From the NCBI GenBank assembly GCA_030704615.1, contig CM060731.1:18848001-18912000 (forward strand): a stretch of 64,000 nt of DNA, written 5' to 3'. Origin of the DNA: Takakia lepidozioides. Taxonomy: Eukaryota; Streptophyta; Takakiopsida; Takakiales; Takakiaceae. Positions 22,931-34,782 of the stretch are shown here, piece by piece. Under the pieces are notes generated by a model. That model had not been told where the DNA came from. It made no database searches and saw nothing but the letters and a program-made list of their open reading frames with translations. Each line of letters opens with the position of its first letter. Positions within the stretch are counted from its first letter, which is position 1. A program made the translations under genes and the position numbers.

Positions 22931-24810
22931 ATGCTCTGCTGTTTGGATTATGGCTGACGTCTATCTTGAATGTCCCTCAATGGAGCTGGGACGGCTGCTA
23001 GGGCGGGTGTAGGAATGTGGAGGAGATGGTGGTTATGTTGTGCATTGATCTGCAGTCTTGAGTTGATGGGGCGCCGTCTGTGTTGATGGTGTTCTAATTT
23101 CCTACTTGTTTGGGCGGCAAGGGCGAGCGTAGGGCTGCTCATGGCACCTAAGCAGAAGGCTCCAGAGATATTAGAGCCCCCACCACCTCTTGCATATCTC
23201 ACAAGTGAGGTGCAAATCATTAGTCGATGGGCAAGTGTCGAGCAACACGTACTGTGCAGCAAGTGAGAGAATCACTTGGTTGTTTGTCTGAATCTGACTT
23301 GTTTGATTTGCCGCCTCCACCTAGTGCCTCACGGTGGCCCAAACACCCCAAGCCATACAATTGTCGTTTTCTTCTTAGAAGGCAAGTAGGCTTGATTTTG
23401 GGTTGCAACTGCTCGGTCTCCGAGTCCGATGGCCTTGCTGCGGAGAAAATTTGATGTGGGTGTTGGTTTGGGGTTGGAGACTGACGACAGTTGATGAGGT
23501 TATGATACGGTACAAGGGCAAATATTGTGCCATCCGACAGTACATGCCTAAGAAACCGATTAAGTGGGGCATAAAGTGTGGGCCCTAGTGGATAGTGTCA
23601 CTAGTTATATTTATGACTTTGATCTTTACTACGGCAAGAATGGAGGGCCAGAGGGGATGAGAGAAAAGAGTGGAAAGGGTGAGGGATATGATGTGGTGAG
23701 CAGGTTGGTATCACCACTGCATCGCCGTGGTCATGTCGTGGTGACCGACAATTTTTTTCACCTCTCCTCATTGTTGTATGACATGGCCCTTCTTGGCACT
23801 TGGGCCACTTGTACAATGAGGCTGAACCGCAAGGGGTTGCCCCCTTCTTTGATTGCCATGATGAAATCCAAAACTGCCCGACAGAGGGATTCGTGGTACA
23901 AAATGCATGTCACGCGGCAAATTGCTATCGTTCTATGGTGGGATAAGAAAGGTGTTTTCCTTGTGTCTTCTGCAGCTCGGCCAGCCAATGGGCCCAATTC
24001 ACCTGTGAGCGTCCGTCGATTTGTGGGGAATCAGCAAGTGCAGGTTCCGTCTGTGCCCATACATGTCCAATACCAGACATACATGCGGGGTGTAGACGTT
24101 CAAGATCAATTGAGGGGTGCATATAGTATGCAATTCAAGACCCACAAGTGGTGGCACCGTGTCTTCTTTTTCATTTTGGACACCATCATGGTGAATGCAT
24201 ACTTGCTCCACAGAGAGCATTTGAGAGGCAAAGGCCTACCTGCAATTAGTCATCTTGAGTTCACTATGCGGATGGCTCAGTGCTTGATTGCTGGTGTTCA
24301 TGGCTTTGAACCAGCGGCTTATGTGTATGGAGAAGGACGGGCCCATATGCATAAGTGTCTACATTCCAGCCTTCGGCGTCAGTGTGCAAGGTGCCGCTAG
24401 AAGACTCACTTCTACTGTCCCCAGTGCAATGGGACATACATGTGTCTCGGCCAATGTTGGCGTGATACCCACAGGATACAGGCAATGTGATGGCTTTGAC
24501 TATGTTCAATGCCTTGTGTATGTTATTGTGATGGGAGGAGTGAAATCGGGATTTGTCTGCACCTGCTGTTGATTTGGTTTGTGTGGTCTGTACTGTCTGG
24601 CAGGGAGGTGACAGGGGGCTCATGGTGTTGTATGGCTATAGGGGGTGTGTGTCATGGCAGCGGCGGGGTCCTCGTCTTTTTTTTTTGACCTGTTATGTTG
24701 CTGATGTTTGTTCTTTGGTTCGTGAGTGAGCACTGGCAGAGAGGGGGCAGGTAAGATGGTGGGTTTTGTTGTTTTTTTGGGTGCTGGTGTATTTTGGGGA
24801 AGGGGGGGGG
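22931..24810 (+). mobile_element. piggyBac relic, copy 1
   Basis: This segment is repeated almost identically at 29438-31318. It contains a piggyBac (DDE_Tnp_1_7) transposase remnant. The left limit is where similarity between the copies starts (ATGCTCTGCTG), and the right limit is where the copies diverge after a G run. No TTAA target duplication or CCCT terminal repeat could be assigned, so the true ends are unknown. Confidence 0.75.
23141..24500 (+). pseudogene. Broken piggyBac transposase, copy 1
   Basis: The best frame is 23564-24400 (278 residues). It contains the second catalytic Asp in VVVTDNFF and the third in MRGVDVQDQL, followed by THKWWHR. The first catalytic region, DEVMIRYKGKY then QYMPKKPIKWGIK, lies just upstream in another frame, separated by a one-base deletion at about 23575. 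A C-terminal Cys-rich zinc-binding segment (CARCR, stop, then FYCPQCNGTYMCLGQC) is interrupted by TAG at 24398-24400. Upstream of the DEVMI block only about 110 codons remain, in mixed frames, so most of the usual N-terminal domain is missing. Not functional. Confidence 0.85.
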
Positions 24811-24879
24811 AGGGTCGTCGCCGCCTGCATCGTCGTTTTGCGACACTAGTCCGCTGCTTCCACCAGTCCGCCAGTTCCC

Positions 24880-25848
24880 TCTAACCCACGCCCCTTGTAA
24901 CCCCCTGCACTTCAGCCCCTGTAACCCCCGCCCCGGGTGTAACCCTCACCCCCATGTAACCCTCTACAACCCTCTGTAACCCATGTAACCCTATGTCATC
25001 CACGTAACCCATATAACCCGTTGTAACCTATGTAACCCTCTGTAACCCTCGATAACCCTTTGTGACCCCTCTGTAACCCATGTAACCCTCTGTGACCCTC
25101 TGTAACCCTCACTAGGTGTAACCCTCACCACCATGTAACCCTCTGTAACCCATGTAATCCTCTGTAGAGTGTCACCGCAGAGTGTCACCCTCACCCCTAT
25201 GTAACCCTCTGTAACCCATGTAACCCTTTGTAACCCTCTATAGACTGTCACCGCATAGTGTCACCCTCATCCCTATGTAACCCTCTGTAACCCATGTAAC
25301 CCTCTATAGAGTGTCACCGCAGAGTGTCACTCTCATCCCTATGTAACCCTCCCTCCATGTAACCCTCTGTAACCCATGTAACCCTCTGTGACCCTCTATA
25401 ACCCTTTGTGACCCTCTGTAACCCATGTAACCCTCACCAAGTGTAACCCTCACAACCATGTAACCTTTTGTAACCCATGTAACCATCTGTAACACCGTAG
25501 AGTGTCACCCTCACCCCTATGTAACCCTCACTCCATGTAACCCTCTGTAACACCGCAGAGTGTCACCCTCACTCCTTTGTAACCCTAACTCCATGTAACC
25601 CTCTGTAACCCTTTGTAACCCATGTAATCCTCTGTAATCCATGTAATCCATATAACCCGCTCTAACCCATGTAACCCTATGTGACCCTCTATAACCCTCT
25701 GTGACCCTCTATGACCCATATAACCCTCTATGACCCTCTGTAACCCTCTGTAACCTATGTCACCCTCTGTAACCCTCTATCACCCTCTGTGACCCATGTA
25801 ACCCTCTGTAACCCCGCCGAGTGTAACCCTCACCAGGTGTAACCCTTG
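24880..25848 (+). repeat. Tandem repeat of TGTAACCC-type units (about 1 kb)
   Basis: Over 100 imperfect units of TGTAACCC or CTCTGTAACCCATGTAACC run without a break, with occasional CACCGCAGAGTGTCACCC variants. On the other strand the unit is GGGTTACA, giving regularly spaced GGG runs. All long open frames here are repeat translations (TWVTEG-type) and are not genes. Confidence 0.95.
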
Positions 25849-26037
25849 TCGTGCGCATACATATCGTTACATAACTACATCGCTATCCAAAACCACACAA
25901 CACATGTGCACACCACACACTAGTATACCACTAGTCCACCACTAGTCTAGTCACTAGTCCAACCACTAGGCTGCAACTAGTCAGTCACTAGCTATCACTA
26001 TGCTGCCCACTATGGCAGTCACTAGTCCACACAATGA
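25849..26037 (+). repeat. Direct repeat, left copy (CACTAGTC-rich, about 190 bp)
   Basis: Matches 26365-26556 closely. Shared blocks are GTCGTGCG, CCAAAACCACACAACACATG, ACTAGTATACCACTAGTCCA and ATGCTGCCCACTATGGCAGT. Each copy itself contains repeated CACTAGTC words. The pair sits downstream of the gypsy integrase fragment and may be remnants of its LTR. Confidence 0.8.
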
Positions 26038-26364
26038 TAAAGAAGAAGAATACAAGCACAAGCTCATGCGAGCTCACAAAACTGAAGCATAAACTCATGC
26101 ATATATAACCTCATCACTCAAATACAAGTCAAGCCAAGTACACCCCACACCATGGGGAATCCACACTACGGCGCCATAGCTAGGTGCGGTGATGCTCAAC
26201 TCGAGAAAGATGAGCCTCCCGCGCTTGCCGTGAAGATAACCACTCCAAGGCCTAAATCTGCCTTAACCCCTGGATTGACACTTGGGCCAATCCCAAATAT
26301 CAATATGTAAAAGCTAGTTATTTCCTAGCTAGTTTCACACTAGTGGTAAAATAACCTGACAGCT

Positions 26365-26556
26365 GTCGTGCGTATACATATCGCTACACAACTACATCGC
26401 TGTCCAAAACCACACAACACATGTGCACACCACACACTAGTATACCACTAGTCCACCACTAGTCCACCACTAGTCCAACCACTAGGCTGCAACTAGTCAA
26501 TCACTAGGCTGTCACTATGCTGCCCACTATGGCAGTCACTAGTCCATACAATCGCC
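26365..26556 (+). repeat. Direct repeat, right copy (CACTAGTC-rich, about 190 bp)
   Basis: Second copy of the 25849-26037 repeat, about 515 bases downstream, with a few substitutions and small indels. Between the copies lies AT-rich non-coding sequence. Confidence 0.8.
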
Positions 26557-26805
26557 TTCCTAGCTGGTGCTTAGGTCCCTCTAAGTCCAGGTAGCCACAA
26601 GATGTGATAGTGACCATAGCCTCACTAAGTCCTCCACCACTGTCCCTACTACACTCAAACTCGATAGATCAAGAGGCCGGGTGTAAGAGTTGCCCCATCG
26701 TTAGTCGCCGTTTTGCAACAACTTGAGCCTGGGATCTCGTGTATTGACTCTTATGAGCTTGGTCTCCCATGTCTTGTTAGCTGCCTCTAGTCATGTCCAC
26801 TGCCA

Positions 26806-28235
26806 CTATCCCAAGCAGTGTGGACACAACCAATCTCCATCAGGAACCTTCTCAAGAGGTGGTGTCAAACATCCCATGTGCCAACCTCTTGAGCATCGAT
26901 CACACATCAGCATGGTGGCTGCCCCTTTAGACCCACAGAGCATGCACCTCAAACCTGCAAGTACCACTGCCAAGTTTGGGTCAACTCTGCCATCGACATT
27001 GGGAAGGTGACATGACGCGCAATTACGCACATGGTCTTTCCAAGTCATGCCATCCCGACCCTCCAAGATCAGGACTCCTGAGGGCAACACCTCTCGAACC
27101 CTCAGAATAACACGCCCTCCACCACGTATAGTGGCATACCTCAACGTATCACGGTGCTGTGCAATGGCAAGGTTATCAAAACCCATGGGCATGACTTTCT
27201 TGAACAACTCTGCATGCTGATCACATGCACGTACCCACACGTCCGGATCGTCAAGGTTAATGACTTGAGCAATGTTCCTACGAATGGCTGCAGGCAAATC
27301 CGGCCTGAACCTGTAGCCCATGGCTAACCAAGGCACCTGAAGCTCAAAATCTCCTAGGTGTCCCTTCTACAAGCCATACTTGCGCAAATCCCTCTTCACC
27401 GTCTGAACAACTCTCTTTGCCAAGCCATCGGCCTCAGGATGATCCCGAGAAGTGGTGCGGTGGTCTATCAAGGCTTTATCACACAAATCCTGAAACTCCC
27501 CCAAGAACTCTCTCCCTTGGTCCGTGAGTACCTCAGCTGGAGCACCGAATTGGCTAAGCACACGATCCAAGAATGCATCCGCAGCCCCCTCACTAGTCTT
27601 GTCAGGCAATGGAACCAACTCAATCCACTTGTGCTCCACCACCAACAATACATATCTGTGGTGGCGCATCGTCAGTGGTAACGGTCCTGCGAAGTCAAGA
27701 CTCCACTTGTAGCCCAATCCCATGATCGGAAGAGGATGCAACTGGGGTGTAGGGGCGTTGAATGAAGCACGCGCCCTGTCACATACATGCACCTAGCCAC
27801 AAACCGTTGCACCTCTGTGTGCATACCACGCCACCAATACTACCCCTGCAGTAAACTGTGAGTGCGTCGCACTCCAAAATGCCCCAACTCCTCATGGGCA
27901 TGCCGCACTAACCGTGCACGTTGTGTTGGATGAGGCACGATCCTCACTCGACCATCCTCCCACACTCAAAGCAAGTGTATCCCCTCCCACTTGAACCTCT
28001 TGGCTCGTTGCAGGATCCGATCCCTCTCCCTGGCAGTCACAGTGGCTGCCGTGTTTTCCGTGCGGAGGTAGTCCAATATAGCCGAATCCTCATGTATATC
28101 TCTGGCACCACCTGACTCATCACTAGCCTCAGGGTCCTCAGACACTCCATCTACAGTCATCCCTGTTGTAGGTCCAACCTGACCTCCCGATGCCAAGATA
28201 CACAAAAATGCAGATGCGTGCCATCCCTGCACCAT
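26806..28235 (-). pseudogene. Ty3/gypsy integrase fragment ending in a PHD finger
   Basis: Reading the minus strand from 28235, the H2C2 zinc-binding part appears (HAHEELGHFGVRRTHSLLQ) in broken frames. A long frame then runs 27792-26806, interrupted by one in-frame TAG at 27367. The core holds SLDFAGPL and LTDQGREF (the two Asp). The expected Glu of the HPQTDGQTER motif is Lys (HPEADGLAKR). The C-terminal domain (RVILRVREVLPSGVLILEG) is followed by a full C4HC3 PHD finger at about 26946-26809: CMLC, MLMCDRC, WHMGC and WLCPHC. No reverse transcriptase lies upstream; the element is cut at about 28240. It is a dead fragment from a different lineage than the gypsy element at 31.6-34.8 kb. Confidence 0.8.
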
Positions 28236-28289
28236 CTCCTCGTCCGTCTCACCGTGCCACCGAGCTCCAGTGTCATCCTACTGGCTCAA

Positions 28290-28690
28290 CATGGTTGTTA
28301 TAGGGAGGTCCTGCAACTATTTGAATGAATGCACAATATCACCTTTATATGTGTTCTCTCTGCATGCAGCCACATTGGCCAACTGGATGAATGAAAACAC
28401 TACTTTGATTCCCTTAGTCAAGATCATGGTGTCACTCTGACAGTAAAGCACTTTGGCTGCATGATGGACCTTCTTGGACGTGCGAGACAACTGGATGAGG
28501 CAGTGGACCTGATTAATAAAATGCCATCAATCCAGATGTTGTGGTGTGGAAGGCCTTGCTTGGTGCCTGCAGAATCCATGGCAATGTGGAGATGGCTGAA
28601 CGTGCGGCTTTCACGTCGGATGAACATAATGCCGCGACTTATGTGTTGCTATCAAATATCTATGCTGCAGCTGACAGGTGGGATCCATCT
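28290..28690 (+). pseudogene. Pentatricopeptide repeat (PPR) protein fragment
   Basis: One frame reads ITFICVLSACSHIGQLDE, then YFDSLSQDHGVTLTVKHFGC, then MMDLLGRARQLDEAVDLINK. After a one-base shift near 28525 it continues VVVWKALLGACRIHGNVEMA and ATYVLLSNIYAAADRW. This is the end of a PLS-class PPR array with its E motif, typical of plant organelle RNA-editing factors. In-frame TGA codons and the frameshift make it a decayed fragment. No start or flanking repeats remain. Confidence 0.85.
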
Positions 28691-29437
28691 GGGCAGCAAA
28701 ATGTTCTCCCTACATTTTACCAGCACCTAACAACAAGCTGTATGTCCCATCACATTTCACATGAGCTTGTTCTTCCTTGTACAACAATTTGACACTTAAA
28801 ATAGTTTATATAGCTACCGGGACGTTAAATTAGAATCCAAACTATTTGAAATCTACTGGGCAGTCCCGCTTCCAAGATATAGAGTCGATTAACTTAGGAT
28901 ATCGGGTATTAGTCATACGTTGCAGCTGACCCCACCATTTGACCTTGAATTCATCGCGTTGGGAGCTTAAGGGGGACAAAGAGATAGAGATAGAGTTCTT
29001 TATCTCCTGATACCCTTTCGAAAAGGGCAAAGAAGTCCATGGTGACATCGTAAGAGCTGGAATTGTATCAGATGTCATTCTAAACCCTACCTTAGTGGAC
29101 ATGTAATTCAAGAGCAGATGCAGCAAGGTGGTTTAACTAGATGCAGTGTTTTGATAATATGGCTGCCCGTGACCCGACGGCCCCTTGGTGTTCCCGCGCG
29201 AGCTTCTTCCCTGCGTTCTCTCATTTCTTAGAACCCACAAATTACCTTTTCATCATAGAATCCATGGCGCGTTTGCATTTTGTTGCCTCTTTCGACGCTG
29301 CGCCATTGCTCCAATACAGCCTCATTAGCTGGGCAATGGGCTGAGGGTGCCGCCCTGAGTTTGAGCTGGCGGGAGCTACATAGAGTTATGCCGTGTTCGT
29401 TGGTTGTGTTTGCAATACAGGGCTGCAAGCTGCAAAC
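28691..29437. other. Unassigned sequence between PPR relic and piggyBac copy 2
   Basis: No supported gene. Short open frames on both strands lack recognisable motifs or splice structure. Confidence 0.4.
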
Positions 29438-31318
29438 ATGCTCTGCTGTTTGGATTATGGCTGACGTCTATCTTGAATGTCCCTCAATGGAGCTGGGGCG
29501 GCTGTTAGGGCAGGTGTAGGAATGTGGAGGAGATGGTGGTTATGTTGTGCATTGATCTGCAATCTTGAGTTGATGGGGCGCCGTCTATGTTGATGGTGCT
29601 CTAATTTCATACTTGTTTGGGCGGCAAGGGCGAGCGCAGGGCTGCTCATGGCACCTAAGCAGAAGGCTCCAGAGATATTAGAGCCCCCACCACCTCTTGC
29701 ATATCTCACAAGTGAGGTGCAAATCATTAGTCGATGGGCAAGTGTCGAGCAACACGTACTGTGCAGCAAGTGAGAGAATCACTTGGTTGTTTGTCTGAAT
29801 CTGACTTGTTTGATTTGCCGCCTCCCCCTAGTGCCTCACGGTGGCCCAAACACCCCAAGCCATACAATTGTCGTTTTCTTCTTAGAAGGCAAGTAGGCTT
29901 GATTTTGGGTTTGCAACTGCTCGGTCTCCGAGTCCGATGGCCTTGCTGCGGAGAAAATTTGATGTGGGTGTTGGTTTGGGGTTGGAGACTGACGACAGTT
30001 GATGAGGTTATGATACGGTACAAGGGCAAATATTGTGCCATCCGACAGTACATGCCTAAGAAACCGATTAAGTGGGGCATAAAGTGTGGGCCCTAGTGGA
30101 TAGTGTCACTAGTTATATTTATGACTTTGATCTTTACTGCGGCAAGAATGGAGGGCCAGAGGGGATGAGAGAAAAGAGTGGAAAGGGTGAGGGATATGAT
30201 ATGGTGAGCAGGTTGGTATCACCACTGCATCGCCGTGGTCATGTCGTGGTGACCGACAATTTTTTTCACCTCTCCTCATTGTTGTATGACATGGTCCTTC
30301 TTGGCACTTGGGCCACTTGTACAATGAGGCTGAACCGCAAGGGGTTGCCCCCTTCTTTGATTGCCATGATGAAATAAAACTGCCCGACAGAGGGATTCGT
30401 GGTACAAAATGCATGTCACGCGGCAAATTGCTGTCGTTCTATGGTGGGATAAGAAAGGTGTTTTTCTTGTGTCTTCTGCAGCTCGGCCAGCCAGTGGGCC
30501 CAATTCACCTGTGAGCGTCCGTCGATTTGTGGGGAATCAGCAAGTGCAGGTTCCGTCTGTGTCCATACATGTCCAATACCAGACATACATGCGGGGTGTA
30601 GACGTTCAAGATCAATTGAGGGGTGCATATAGTATGCAATTCAAGACCCACAAGTGGTGGCACCGTGTCTTCTTTTTCATTTTGGACACCACCATGGTGA
30701 ATGCATACTTGCTCCACAGAGAGCATTTGAGAGGCAAAGGCCTACCTGCAATTAGTCATCTTGAGTTCACTATGCGGATGGCACATTGCTTGATTGCTGG
30801 TGTTCATGGCTTTGAACCAGCGGCTTATGTGTATGGAGAAGGACGGGCCCATATGCATAAGTGTCTACATTCCAGCCTTCGGCGTCAGTGTGCAAGGTGC
30901 CGCTAGAAGACTCACTTCTACTGTCCCCAGTGCAATGAGACATACATGTGCATCGGCCAATGTTGACGTGATACCCACAGGATACGGGCAATGTGATGGC
31001 TTTGACTGTGCTCAATGCCTTGTGTATGTTATTGTGATGGGAGGAGTGAAATCTGGATTTGTCTGCACCTGCTGCTGATTTGGTTTGTGTGATCTGTACT
31101 GTCTGGCAGGGAGGTGACAGGGGGCTCATGGTGTTGTATGGCTATAGGGGGTGTGTGTCATGGCAGCGGCGGGGTCCTCGTCTTCTTTTTTTTGACCTGT
31201 TATGTTGCTGGTGTTTGTTCTTTGGTTCGTGAGTGAGCACTGGCAGAGAGGGGGCAGGTAAGATGGTGGGTTTTGTTGTTTTTTTGGGTGCTGGTGTATT
31301 TTGGGGAAGGGGGGGGGG
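29438..31318 (+). mobile_element. piggyBac relic, copy 2
   Basis: A near-identical copy of 22931-24810, offset 6507 bases at the start and 6506 at the end after one insertion and one two-base deletion. The right edge is where it diverges from copy 1. Sequence from 31319 to about 31565 has no counterpart in copy 1 and may be more of the same element, lost from copy 1, or other DNA. Confidence 0.75.
29648..31005 (+). pseudogene. Broken piggyBac transposase, copy 2
   Basis: It carries the same organisation and the same frameshift between QYMPKKPIKWGIK and VWALVD as copy 1. A one-base insertion (about 29910) merges two N-terminal frames into 29734-30096. A two-base deletion near 30375 breaks the core after LIAMMK, so the second half restarts in another frame (30409-30906). 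The VVVTDNFF and MRGVDVQDQL aspartates remain. Not functional. Confidence 0.85.
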
Positions 31319-31569
31319 TTTGCTGCCAGAGGTAGGGTGCAAGCTGTGGGGGTTGTCTGACTGCTTTGGGGAATGGGGGAAGGGGGGGAAGTGTCTGCAT
31401 ACTGGGCAGATCAGGGGGTTCAAGCCTCATTCAGTTCTTGGGAGGTCATGGTGGTTGGGAGATACAGTTGGGGAGGTTCATGGTGGGCGGACACATGAGT
31501 AACTTCCTTGGGTTCCTCTGTGGGCAAATGGCCCCGCTGTGTGTATCAGGTGCCTGAGTGTAGGTCCTG

Positions 31570-34500
31570 GAGGTATATAGAGAAGTCCATTGAAATAAAG
31601 TAAGCCATTTTTGAGTTCAAAGTCATTTATAACATGTGGGTTGTCTCGAGGTCGATTTAGTTGACTTCGTAGTGTCGTAGCAAATTGGTCGTTCTTCAGT
31701 GCTTCCTGAATCTCATTTATGATCTCTGCATCGTCATAGGTGGACATGGATAGCATATTCAGTTGGAGATTTACTGGTTTCAAGATGATGGATTTTTGTT
31801 GGTCAAAAGCTGCATTCATTTCTTTTGGCGCAAGATACAATCGTCAAGAAAAAGCATCTGATTTTCCTTGAAGATGTCCGGGACGATAGGTAATAACAAA
31901 ATCAAACCTTGCTAGCGACATACTCCATCTCGCTTGATGTCGATTCAAAACATTAGCACTTATAAAATACTCGAGGTTTTTGTGATCGGTATAGATAGTG
32001 ACCTGATGTTTAGCTCCCTCCAATAGATGACGCCACTCCTCAAAAGCATCGATAATCGCTAGAAGTTCTTTGTCATGGATTTCATAATTGATCTCCGCAG
32101 CAGAAAATTTGTGAGAACGAAAACCAACAGGGTGGAGTCGGCCATCTGTACCGTATTGAGAGAGTACTGCGCCAAATGCAAAGTTCGATGCATCTGCTTC
32201 AAAAAAGAATGGTTTAGATGGGTCTGCATGTACCAGTATTGGAGCCGTTGTAAATGCCTGCTTCAGCCTTTCAAATACTTGGTCAGCCTTCTCATCCCAT
32301 ACAAATTTGTCATTTCCTATTAGTCGTGTCAATGGTGCAGCAATTTTGGAGTAGTCCTTGATGAAGATTCTATAGAAATTTGCAAATCCTAGAAAACATT
32401 GTACATCTCGGACCGAAGTTGGTTTAATCCACTCGATGACAGTTTATATTTTCTTCTGATCCATAAAGACGCATTTGTCGGAAATAATGTAGCCCAGAAA
32501 TTCGACCTCAGATTGATGGAAAAGACATTTTTCCAACTTGGCATATAGTCATCTTCTCTTAATTTATCAAGGACAAGGCGTACATGGCAGCCATGTTCTT
32601 CTTCATTCTGTGAAAATATCAAAATGTCGTCCAAATAGATGACTACAAAGTCATCTAAAAATTCTTGAAAAATGTCATTCATCATATGTTGGAAAATTGT
32701 TGGAACATTTGTAAGACCGAAAGGCATAACACTGTATTCAAAATGTCCATACCTTGTTCGAAAAGTTGTTTTCCATTCGTCTCCTTCTTTTATCCGTACA
32801 AGGTTATAAGCTCATCTCAAGTCAATTTTGGTGAAAATCTTTGCTCGTCCCAGTTGGTCGAGAAGCCCAGAAATCACCAGCAACGTATAACGATTCTTAA
32901 TTGTGACTTTGTTGAGACCGGGATAGTCTACACACATGCGTAATGATCCGTCCTTCTTTTTCACAAACAAGATAGGCGCCCCCGCATGTGATTTTGAATG
33001 TCGGATGAAGTTCTTCGACAAATTTTCATCAATGTACTCACGTAATGCAGCCAATTCCGTCTGGGATAAGTTATAGATTGGGCCGAATGGTGGTTGGGCT
33101 CCTTCTTGTAACTCAATTGCACAGTCATAAGGTCGATGTTCTGGCAATATGTCTGCATTTTTCTTCTCGAAGACATCCTTGAAATCTTGATATTGAGTGG
33201 GTAATGTCGAAGTACCTTTGTCTGTTGTGGTCTTGATCGGAGTCGCATAAAGTGCAAATGCCGCATCTTTTTTGGTAGTTCTCATGAAAGCTCTAGCTCC
33301 AAGGAACAGGGGTTGAATACCTTTGATATTTCTACATTTTTGTCTTGTAGAAATTTTTCGCGATCGCCAGTCGATGTCAGGATTGTGAAGTACGAACCAG
33401 GGAAGTCCAAGGATCACAGGATTCGTTGGAGACTAGATGATGTTGAAAACAATATGTGATGCTTGATCTTCAAGCTTCACTTCAAGTGGTCGAGTTTCAT
33501 GGTCAACATTTCCTGATGCTAACAGTCGTCCATCGATGACTTCAACGGGAGCCGAAAGTTTCTTCTTTACGAGCATTAAATTGTGTTGCTTCGTAAAGTT
33601 TTTGTCAATAAAACATGCTGAAGCCCCTGAGTCCAAAAGTGCTTCTACAGAGATATCTCGATTTTGTACTCTGATTTTTACCGGAACTGTGAAGCAAGGT
33701 GCAGGGTCTGGAGGTAGAAAAAGACATTTTTTGGTGAGGAATTTGTGGTGTATAGCCGCATGGTCCCTACTGTGACTGGACATCTTCGTTTTCCGACCTC
33801 CTCGTATCGAACACTTGAGTTGCACCCCGAGCTTTGAATCTTCTCTTGTTGGGGCAGTTTAATGCTATGTGATCTTCTTCTCCACAATAAAGGCATAATC
33901 CATTCGAGCGCCGTCTTTGTTTATCTTGTGGCGTCAATGGCTTGAATCGGACAACATCAATCTGCATAGGATCACTACCGGATGTCTGATGGATCGTCAT
34001 GTTTGGTGCCGTAGTAGCAGCGACATGATGCGTCGTCGACCATCTAGATCGCTTCTCTTGACGTCTTTCAAACAAACGATTATCGCATGCAATGACTTGG
34101 GTGATGAATTCGCTTGGTGTGCTCACATTTGGCATTGTCAACAACAAATCTTTTACATCCTCATTTAGCCCACATCGGAACTGACTAATGAGACTCTTCT
34201 CATTCCAGTCGAGGTCGCATGCAAGTTGTCGAAATTCGGCAGCATAAACGGAAGCAGGACGTGTTCATTGTCGAAGATTTCGCATGTTTGTCTCTGCAAC
34301 TCTCTCCCTGTCATTTTCTCCAAACGTTGCAGTGAACTCAGACATGAATGCTTCAAAATTGTATAGTTTATGCGAGTTTTTTTTTCTAATAGCTGTGCAA
34401 ACCAAGACAGGGTAGTGCTTGATAGAAGGGTGCCAATGAATCTCACTTGAATACCTTCATCGGGGTAGCGTTGTGGATGTAGTCATAGGAACAGTCGTAT

Positions 34501-34782
34501 TTGTTGAACAAAACCGCGAAATCTTTGTCCCATCAAATTTCTCGAGCATGCTGATCTTTGGTTCTCTCGTATTCTGTTGAAAAAGAACCGTTGCAGTAAG
34601 AACTGTTGCAGTAGAGACTCGTATGGTTGAAGATCCATTGTTCGACTCCTTTAACTCTGAAATTTGTTGTTGCAAATTGTGGAGAACGTTGCCGAAATCT
34701 TGAGACTAATCAGTTTGTAATTGGGCGGTACAGGTACGAAGTTCTGCAATGTGGCGACCATTTCCGCAAATGTGCCTTCCAT
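31570..34782 (-). pseudogene. Ty3/gypsy gag-protease-RT-RNase H remnant
   Basis: On the minus strand, gag starts at ATG 34782 and is broken by several frameshifts. A zinc knuckle CLYCGEEDHIALNC lies near 33890. Protease has LLDSGASACFID (about 33620). Reverse transcriptase shows [38 protein letters not shown] and IYLDDILIF. RNase H has FEADASNFAFGAVLSQYG, IYTDHKNLEYF and YRPGHLQGKSDA. The frame stops where the integrase should begin (NGLLYFNGLLYIPPGP), so the 3' half and 3' LTR are missing. At least five lesions are visible. Host-genome retroelement, not functional. Confidence 0.9.

Noticed and set aside
24991-25495. Minus frames of repeated TWVTEG-like peptides
   Set aside because: Pure tandem-repeat translation.
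28842-29126. Minus 94-codon frame
   Set aside because: I considered a retroelement fragment but could not identify any catalytic or structural motif.
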